From: Liolophura sinensis
Taxonomy: Eukaryota > Mollusca > Polyplacophora > Chitonida > Chitonidae
NCBI RefSeq assembly: GCF_032854445.1
Contig: NC_088307.1
Location: 21,404,017 to 21,468,016, forward strand
Length of the DNA stretch: 64,000 bases
Direction of reading: 5' to 3'
The notes below the pieces were generated by a model. The model ran no database searches, was not told where the DNA came from, and worked only from the letters and a program-made list of their open reading frames with translations. This document shows positions 30,101-39,987 of this stretch, one piece after another (positions within the stretch are counted from its first letter, which is position 1; every line of letters starts with the position of its first letter). A program made the translations under genes and the position numbers.

Positions 30101-33100
30101 AGACTCACAACCATCCGCAGGCTGCTGGCACAACCTCCTACATATAGAGGAAGTCAGCATGAGCTGGACTTGAACTCACAGCCACTGCATGTGTGAGAGC
30201 TCCCCCAGGTCATTGTGCTGCACTACATATAGCATATGGTCAGTGGTGGACTCACTGCTTCAATTAATGTTCAAATCCAATTCTGAACTGTGGGTTCAAA
30301 TCCAGTTCTTGCTGAATTAGTGAGATTTGTAGTGATTAGTGACTGAGTGCTTAGGGTTTAATGTTGTACTCAACAATTTTTCAGTCATATGATGACGAAG
30401 GAGTCCTTAGAGTGCATGTGCCTTCTTGTTGCAGGACAGACTTCCATCTCCCTTTTTTCTAGAGACGACTTATCAAAGGCAAGTAAGTTGCCCCACCCAA
30501 CCCATTACACTGATACAGGTCAACCAGTCGTTGCACTATGCCCTTAATGCTCAACGCCAAGTGAGGAAGGTACAACTTCCTTTTTCAAGGTCGTAAATGT
30601 GACCTGACCCAGGATTGATCCTGAATCTACCGCTCCTGAAGCAGGACGCTCTACCAAATGAACCATCAGGGCTGGTCAGGAGGTTTTTAGGTTTCTGCCA
30701 AGTTGTTTTTCCCAAGCTTTAGATCACCTTACAGCATACATGTATAACCATAGTAGACACTATCATAAACTTAACCACCACTATATAAAATAAATACATG
30801 TACATTTACATATGGTGGCTCAGTTGGTTAGCACGTTAGCACAGCGTAATGAACCAGAAGCCTCTCATCAATGCGATCGTTGTGAGTTCAAGTCCAGGTG
30901 TGTCAGCAACCTGCGGATGGTCATGGCTTTCCCTGGGGCTTTCTGCCCGGATTCCTCCCACCATAATGCTGGCCGCCGTCGTATAAGTGAAATATTCTTG
31001 AGCATGGTGTAAAAACCAATGAAATAAATAAAAAAAATAAACTTTACATATGTACAAGCAGAAATTAACACTGGTCCGCTGGTCCAAGGGCAGTGGATTA
31101 TTTGCTCAAGCCAGTAGAGTTAAACAAGAACTTGTCCAACTGACCAATAATTTATCAAGACTTAATTCAAATACGAGTACCGTGCCTACCTACATGTGCA
31201 TACAATTTTCAAAATATATATGACTTCTATTATATACATGTCCATGTGTACATGTACATGAAGATACTATATATTCAGATGAAAATATATTGTAGGACAG
31301 CTTGCTGTGTTTTAACTGGAGGACCAGCTACATGTAATATCTGCCGTTAAGCCCCAAGCATACATACATACACGTAAATAACATCGCAGAGGACCAGTAG
31401 AATTCAACGGACATTGGCCCCATTGGCCTATGACATTTTGTCGTTAATTTCGACCCATGACATGCAACATTTTTTCCGCGTAAAAACATTTTACTGTATG
31501 TGACTCATTAAATGCGAAGGCACATGCATGTCATGTACATGCTGGAGTTACATGCAGACCTGCACAATATCTGGAAGTGCCCTGAGGTACATGTATAAAA
31601 ACAGATTTGTGGAATCAGGTCTTTATTTTCCTGTTTGGCAGTCGGCCGTAACGGGTTCCACTTCTCCCAACAGATCAACCCCAGACCTACGGGCACACAT
31701 TCACTTTGCTGTATGATCACAGGCTGAGGTCTGGTGGGATTGGGGTATCAGTGAAACATCTACTTGACTATAAGCAGGCAGAGAGCTGATTATGCTGGCA
31801 GCTTTATAATGGGCCTCTAGCCCATGTAGTCCTGGGGGGAGCATTTCATATGAAGCATATGATTCAGTGCCATGTCCCAGCGAGCAGTGTTAATACGCCT
31901 AATCATTTCAATTCGCCCGCATCAGCGCATCACGTACATGTAGTGGACAGTGCCATCATAAACACACATATACGTAATACAAGCAATAATGCATGTGATT
32001 AAACTGCGCGAACAATACAGTACAATATCACACACACACCATTACATATTTGTATGTACTTCAACTGTCAGGAACAAAAAGCGATAGAGACACCTTAACA
32101 AGGATATACTCCGATACTTTTGAACAATATTGTGTAATTACACAAAAGCAGACTGCATATAAACATTTTAGGCATACAAATGTAATAAAAGAAATAATGC
32201 ATGTGATAAAGTGTCATGAACATTACCGTAGGCAGAACAACATGTAGAGTGTAGTCCATTAGCCAGGAATAAGCACATGCTTTTGAAGGTAAAAGCAAGT
32301 GCTAGACAAAAGAAGACCGCATACAGCATGTGCATACAAGGTGTACAATGTAAGACAAGACACAACCCATGTGCAATCAGGTTCGCAGATCACAGACAAT
32401 ATACTGTACCCACAGTCCATTAGGCAGCGTTCGTTTACATACATGTGTATACAGACTGTTCCAATATAGGTATGATCGGCTAAAGGCAAAGAAAGAACTT
32501 CCTTTTCAATTCTCTCATGATACTGTATAAAAACAGACATCAAAGGTACTCCTACAGTATATGTACGTCTAATACCAGTGATAAAGTGTCTGTTTGAGAT
32601 TCCATTTCCTGCATAAATTATTTATCTATTTGATTGGTGTTTTATATCGTGTTCAAGAATATTTCACTTATACAATGGCAACCACTATTATGGTCACCTA
32701 CATGTATATTCCACAGTACACGATATATGATGTATAAAGGAGATAGTATGCATACATGGCAGTAATAGTAACATTGCTCCCTGATTTCATTTACATGTAT
32801 ATGTATTTGGTTCTTTGTTTTTATTTAGTTATTGATTGGTCTTTTATGCCGTACTCAAGAATATTTCACTTTTACAACGCCGGCCAGCATTATGGTGGGT
32901 GGAAACTGGGCAAAGCCCAGGGGAAACCCACGACCATCCGCTGGTTGTTGCCAGACCTTCCCATGTACGGTAGAGAGGAAGCCAGCATGAGCTGTTCTTG
33001 AACTCACAGAGACCGCAATGGTGAGAGGCTTCTGGTTCACTACGCTGCGCTAGTGCGCTAACCAAATGAGCCACGGAGGCTCCATGCACAAATTAAGCTG

Positions 33101-36100
33101 CGGATGAGTATAATAGTACTATAGTACAACAGAATTACAATATATATGCAAATGTGCACGAACACTGATACTTGATGACGTCGTTGAAAGGATACCAAAA
33201 TGTCCCTGCTGAAAGGTCATATTCAGTGATCCAACTAAGAAGACTGAGAAATTAACACCTTTCCAAACATATACACCCTAAATCTTCAACCCTTTCGCAT
33301 GTTTGTAAGCTGTTTATTCATGCATATTAAGATGGAATTAACCTGTGCAGAATGATAAAATTACACTTTTTGTGAAGCCCTAAAATTGGCCAATCCAACC
33401 AATGTAGTTTTCTCCAAAACCAATTTAAAAATGTGCATAAATTGCACTGAAAGTTGCTCTTTCACATGCGAAAAGCTTGAGGACATAGGGTAGATAATTA
33501 ACGAAGGTACATTTGTAATGTTGTAGTTTCAGCATGGTGACGTCAATAGTGATGAGCCTCCTTTTACCACTGTCACATCTGTTCCCTTATGTAATCTTAC
33601 AATAAGGCCATGGTGACGTCAATAGTGACAAGCCTCCTTTTACCACTGTCACATCTGTTCCCTTATGTAATCTTACAATAAGGCCATGGTGACGTCAATA
33701 GTGACAAGCCTCCTTTTACCACTGTCACATCTGTTCCCTTATGTAATCTTACAATAAGGCCATGGTGACGTCAATAGTGACAAGCCTCCTTTTACCACTG
33801 TCACATCTGTTCCCTTATGTAATCTTACAATAAGGCCATGGTGACGTCAATAGTGACAAGCCTCCTTTTCCCACTGTCACATCTGTTCCCTTATGTAATC
33901 TTACAATAAGGCCATGCTGACGTCAATAGTGACAAGCCTCCTTTTCCCACTGTCACATCTGTTCCCTTATGTAATCTTACAATAAGGCCATGGTGACGTC
34001 AATAGTGACAAGCCTCCTTTTCCCACTGTCACATCTGTTCCCTTATGTAATCTTACAATAAGGCCATGGTGACGTCAATAGTGACAAGCCTCCTTTTCCC
34101 ACTGTCACATCTGTTCCCTTATGTAATCTTACAATAAGGCCATGCTCACTTGATTTTGTGTTTCTGATCACAAATCACAGCTTTTCACACAACCACTTTG
34201 CAAACAAACATGAGTGCATCCACACAGAAACATAGAACCAAGCGTAATGTCTTTTTATGTTATTATTGTGTCTGTACAATTAAGCCTGCTGATTTATTCG
34301 TCTCTATTGGCTTCGTGTGCTGTACACGAAGTGCACTATTGGCGTGATGGATCACGTGATACGCAAATTCTCGTTTTACAGTCCATGCTCAAATATCACA
34401 GATCTCGCGTGATAATGTGTGAAAAGCCAATACTACACCAAGTTCACATGTATCCAGTACAACTAGATTCAAGTCTACCGTTATGTCACACAAAAAGTGT
34501 GTACTAACTGTGAAATGCTTTGTGCAGTGTTTGCCACATTATCACATAGGTTTGTACAATTGCTAGATAACAAACAGCCACAAAACAAATAGGTTTTGTG
34601 ACACAAAACAAACTGAATATGGCTTTATAAATGCTATTTGTATAGTGTTTGATATTATTTGGCGCAGTTAGAGAACTTGGTAATCGCATACATGTAATTA
34701 AGTCAGCAATAAAATCTCCAGGCAAAAAACAATCCCTCAGTCAATAATGAATCCCTCAGTCAACAACAAATCCCTCCATCAACAATGAATCCCCCAGTCA
34801 TCAATGAATTCCTCAATCAACAATGAATCCCTCCATCACCAATGAATCCCTCAGTCAGCAATGAATCCTCCAGTCAACAAGGAATCTCCCAGTCAACAAT
34901 GAATCCCTCAGTCATCAATGAATCCCTCAGTCATCAATGAATGAATCCCTCAGTCAACAATGAACCCCCACCCCCCACCCCCCACCAGGCAACACAGAAT
35001 CACCCAGTCAACAATGAATCCCTCGGTCATAAGTGATCCTTAGTCATCAATAGAAAGTCTATGAAGCCGAATATGGCTTATTCCGTAGCAGGTACATGTA
35101 TACATGCATGAACTGTTCATTCTTGCTAATCATGCACACTTGACATTGCCACTGTTAAAAAATGAAAAAAAAAAAAGAAACTTGGCCCCCTTCTCAATAC
35201 ACTTATGTACACGTACCGTACGTGTGTATTCAAGTATTCTTGGGAAGAATGAACAGGTCAATGAGGAACAAATAACAACTGTTGATGTCCTAGAATATAT
35301 TTGTGTTGCCAGCTAACTCTACTTCCAACACACCTGTTACCTTGATACTTCAGGTGGGCCTCATTTGTTACCAGCACAAACAATGGCAAAAACTCCCAGG
35401 TTGAGACGAAGCCGACAGCCTCTCTCCATTAATTTAGCTGGGGGAAAACACAGCAAATCTCTACCACATGTTACCTGGACATGACAGACTGTTTGGGGCT
35501 CCCACAGGGGTATATTATGGTTTATACAAAGGGTTGTTGTGAGAGAACTATAAGTGCATGAATCACGTAAAATGTAAACCCAATACTGGCCTCATTTAAA
35601 TGTTTACATGCAATTTTATATACATGAATAAATAATAACACTTTGGGGTTTGTTTTTTTTTTTGGCACAATCTGCAAAATGCTCTAATGATTACATACTT
35701 GAAACATTTTAATATTCTACGCACATGCTGGCCTCCTCTCCGGCCGTACGAGGGAAGGTCTTCCAGCAACATGCGGATGGTCGTGGGTTTCACCCGTGTT
35801 CTGCACTTTTTCCTCCCACCATAATGCTGTTCCCCGTCGTACAAGTGAAATATTCTTGAGTAAGGCGTAAAACACCACTCAAATAAACAATCTTAAATAA
35901 TGTGTCTCAGTGTCTTTGAGATTCCCTATTCTGACAAAATTAACATGGGAGAGATAAAGAAAATAGGAGAAAATTGGAAATGAGACAGCCTGATTTTAAA
36001 TTCTGGCTAAATCTTTGATTAACCTTAGTGGCAATAGTTCATAGTACAGCTTTATGTACCTATAGGCCATTAGGTGGTCTTACAGAAAGTATTACAGGTA

Positions 36101-39100
36101 ATTTGGGAAAATTCCTCAAATATTACTTTTGGTACATTTTTCGATGATATACATGTACGATTCTACACGTACATGTAGCTTCCAAGGAAACTTCAAACAG
36201 CCCAGTCTTCTATTAGATTAAAACAATTTTCAGAATAATGGTGAAGGAATGAATGATGACTTAATACCACATCCATCAGCCATATTTTATCGACAAATTG
36301 ATGAGGAACTTTAATAGCCATTGACAGATGTTCGGGTCAAATACATTGTGTCTGCACAGATACATGTACGCAAATCTAGTGTACTCTTCCAAACTTTGCT
36401 GGTCCATACATGCACCTACCAAATCTTGCTGGTTGATACACAATGTATAGTGCAGTAAAGGTTCCATGTGTACCAAACCTGTATAGTGCATATATGTACA
36501 CATACATGCAGTAAAGATTCCATTTGTGCCAAATCTTTCTGGTGCATACATGTGCAGTGTAATTAGGGTTCCTTGTGTACCAATTCCTTCTTGTGTACAT
36601 ACACAGTTTAGTAAGGATACCGTGTGTACCAAAAACTCCAGGTTGATACATATACCTATATAGTGTACATAACAATTAAGGGTTCTATGTGTTCCAAATC
36701 TTTCTTGTGCATACATGTATAGTGTAGTAAGGGTTCCTTATGTACTCAATCTTCCTGGTTGATACATGTGTACACAGTCAGAGTTCCATGTGTACCAAAT
36801 GTTCTTGGTGGATACACGGTAACAGTGTAATAAGGGTTCTGCAAATACCAAATCTTCTTGATCGGCACAAGGGTTACGTCAGACCAATACCAGTCACCAC
36901 GCTCAACATAACATGTCAATATTCCTGGAGCTAAATATGGGAAAAGAAAAATCAATTTTCCCCTTTGGGCTACGGAAAACTCAGAAGCGTGTCTCGTCGC
37001 CAGCTTAGAAAATTACAAATAGTGATAAACGAGCTGCTTTCTTGGGTCCTCGATCTGGGTCAGAATTTTACGAGCCGATGAAAAATCAATACGCGTGGTT
37101 TCAATACTAGTTCAGACGCCTTGATGCTCCATCTATAGATGTTACATGAAAAGTCTATATGGATAAATACAGGCACAATTTAGATGTATACATGTACATA
37201 GCCTGAATGACTTTGTACAGTTTCTGAGCCTCTTTCTGAGACTCTTCTAATGTATTTTCTTGTAGTGTATATGTACGGTTTGTACTTATGTTATTTCTTG
37301 CCCTTTTAACACTAATATATGAATCGTTTTTTCTGATAAGAAATTAATCAAATTTCACAAAAAAAATTTCAAACGGCTTAAAAGCTGCATGTGGATGAAT
37401 TGATCAGAACTGGCAGAATGTGTCAATTGAAAAAAAATTGACATACATCTAGGAATTCATCCGAACTTGGGCAGCTTAAGTTTAATTGTAATCAATCTGT
37501 ATTTCCATGTATTCTGACCCTGTCCATGCAACTCTTACTGAAGTATTGAATCTTCACTGTATTTCCATGTAGCCACCTGCTATGGGTTTCCCCTGGGATC
37601 TGTCCAGTTTCCTCCCACCATAATGCTGGCGACCGTTGTATGAGTGAAATATTCTTGACTAAGACATAATACACCAATCAAATAAATAAATAAATTAATA
37701 TTTCCATGCATTCAGATCCTGTCCATGTAACTCTCACTAAAGTACCAAATCTACCCTGTATTTCCATGTAGCCACCTGCGGATGGTATTGTGTTTCCCTC
37801 AGGCTCTGCCCAGTTTCCTCCCACCATAATGCTAGCTGTCATCGTATGAGTGAAATACTCTTGAGTACGGCATAAAACGCCAATCAAATAAATAAATAAA
37901 TATTTCCATGTATTCTGATCCTGTCCATGCAACTCTTACTGAAGTACTGAATCTACACTGTATTTCCATGAAAGTTAGCATACATCTTCCCTACCATCTA
38001 AACTTGTGCATCCTTAAAAATCATTATTTTCATAATACTCCAATACAGGCAATCTGATATTCTATATATGTAAAAACAAACAGACTTTTTCAGATTCCAC
38101 ATATATAATGCTCTAAAACCTATATAAGCTATATATAATATGTACATATATTATACTAGATTTGGGCTACAGGTAGATTCCCCTGAAGCAAACGTAACGG
38201 ATTCTGAATCTATCCTATTCTGATGAAAATAAAGGCATGCAGGTGGACACTTGCCTTTCTGAAAACATTGGTTCATGTCTGTGTATTGTCATTCATCAAG
38301 GCTCTAATCCAAATCACTTATCAGTGACAGGTAAAAGCTGTAATCTTAGCCTTCCAGGTAAAGTCGTCAATACTCATTTTGTTTCCATAATACACATTAA
38401 CACACTGTAAACGGCAATCACAAATGTGTGAATACAACAGGTGCTGTCAATCAACACAAAGCCTGTCTGCATGTCTCTCGTTACAGTAGGGATTAAAAAG
38501 GGATTAACACACCTGACAGGTAAAGCTGAACAATTTGTGCCACATATGACTGTAGATCATATATGTACTGGTACAAACATGTGCATGTGCATGCAATTAG
38601 CATGATTATCACTTGAAAAACATCCAAATTTTTCCTAACCGTCATCACGTACACATAAATTAACATATCTATTAACACTACCTCATGTGAGAAAGTGCCC
38701 TTTTTTATTGCATGTATACACTGTCAGCAGATGAGAACTGCATTTCCCATCAGCAAACATGTACACTGTAGTCGATTTTTTCTGAAATTTGGAACGGCCG
38801 GGAATAGATTGCACACGATGCAAAATATTAAGAATAGTAACTACATGTATAAGAAATGTAAACTAAAATACAGTTTGCATTTTAATTGCCAATGAATATT
38901 CTGAACATGAAAAATATACATGTATATCATGTATGTGTATACATAGTTATCAAGCCCATCCCTAGAGTCATCTTAAAATTTTGGGCATCCAAATTAATCA
39001 AGCTCTCTTAAAACCAACAAGTAAACTGAATACAATATAATCCTTTACCCATAAAAGTGACATTTTCATACAAATTTTTTTCATTCACAGACTTGCCCTC

Positions 39101-39947
39101 AGAAAGTCTCATTTTGGATATCATTTTTTTTTAAATTTTGAAAAATAACAATGTCACGTATAAAGTTTGAGATTAGAGCCTTTAATTTATTTTTCTGGAT
39201 TTATATAATAGCCCTGATGGTTATTAAAGGGTAGCTACTCATGAAATGTTGCTTACGCAGATGTAATGATGTTACATTATATAACTCCACGTAATTCACA
39301 CTTTGAGGTCTTAATTTCCTTCGTAAGTCCTACATTAGCTTCTTCGCATGACAGACTTACATCATGACAGTATGACAATGCCCCTGTTGCTCCTTTACTA
39401 ACCCCTGCACCATTTGAAGAAACACCCTTCAGCACTGCTCAGCCTAACAGCCTAACAGCCTAACAGAAAACCCCCAAGCCAGCTTCTCATTACTCCTTGA
39501 TTAAATGTAGCATTCATATTTGCTTAGCTTACTCTGTGGCCTGGAACCTTTAAGCTTATCACCATCTTACTGGGCTCTGCATTTATTATTAATCTAGTTG
39601 ATGGAGAGAAAACGGCAACAAAGAGAAGACAACTGTCTTACCACACATGAAGCATCACATAGCTTCCCACCTTTGGGGCGAATGAACGGACTGAAAAAAA
39701 AACACATTTACGCATTTAAAAACGGCGAATTATAATAATGGCGTAAATTTGAAATAAATAACAGACTTACAGTAAAATTATTAACGCATATAGATATATT
39801 TGTTTCAGGATCTATTAGTACAATCTAGTTGAGTGTCCACTTTGGGTGCCATAATTTGGTCTGAAATCAAGAAAGTGTTGATGCGTATTAAATATTATGC
39901 CTGTAGCACTATGCATTGAACTTAGTAGCACTTGTAGGAAATGCAGA

Positions 39948-39987
<40 letters not shown>

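Larger units (their letters stand above)
17201..39641 (-). other. UNC80 intron 2 (22.4 kb)
   Basis: One continuous intron bounded by GTAAG at 39641 and TTTTTTCAG at 17201. It holds the repeats and SINEs listed separately, and no convincing nested gene on either strand. Large 5' introns of this kind often carry regulatory DNA; the one concrete candidate here is the CRE-bearing array at 33533-34140. Confidence 0.85.

Noticed and set aside
34214-34507. 97-codon plus-strand open frame with a hydrophobic start, after the 76-bp array
   Set aside because: The hydrophobic stretch alone is weak evidence in AT-rich DNA; no cysteine pattern, splice sites or family.
36276-36716. 146-codon minus-strand open frame
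   Set aside because: It lies wholly within the imperfect ~57-bp repeat array, and its peptide repeats the same phrases (GTHGTL, YAPERFG) with no start context or family.
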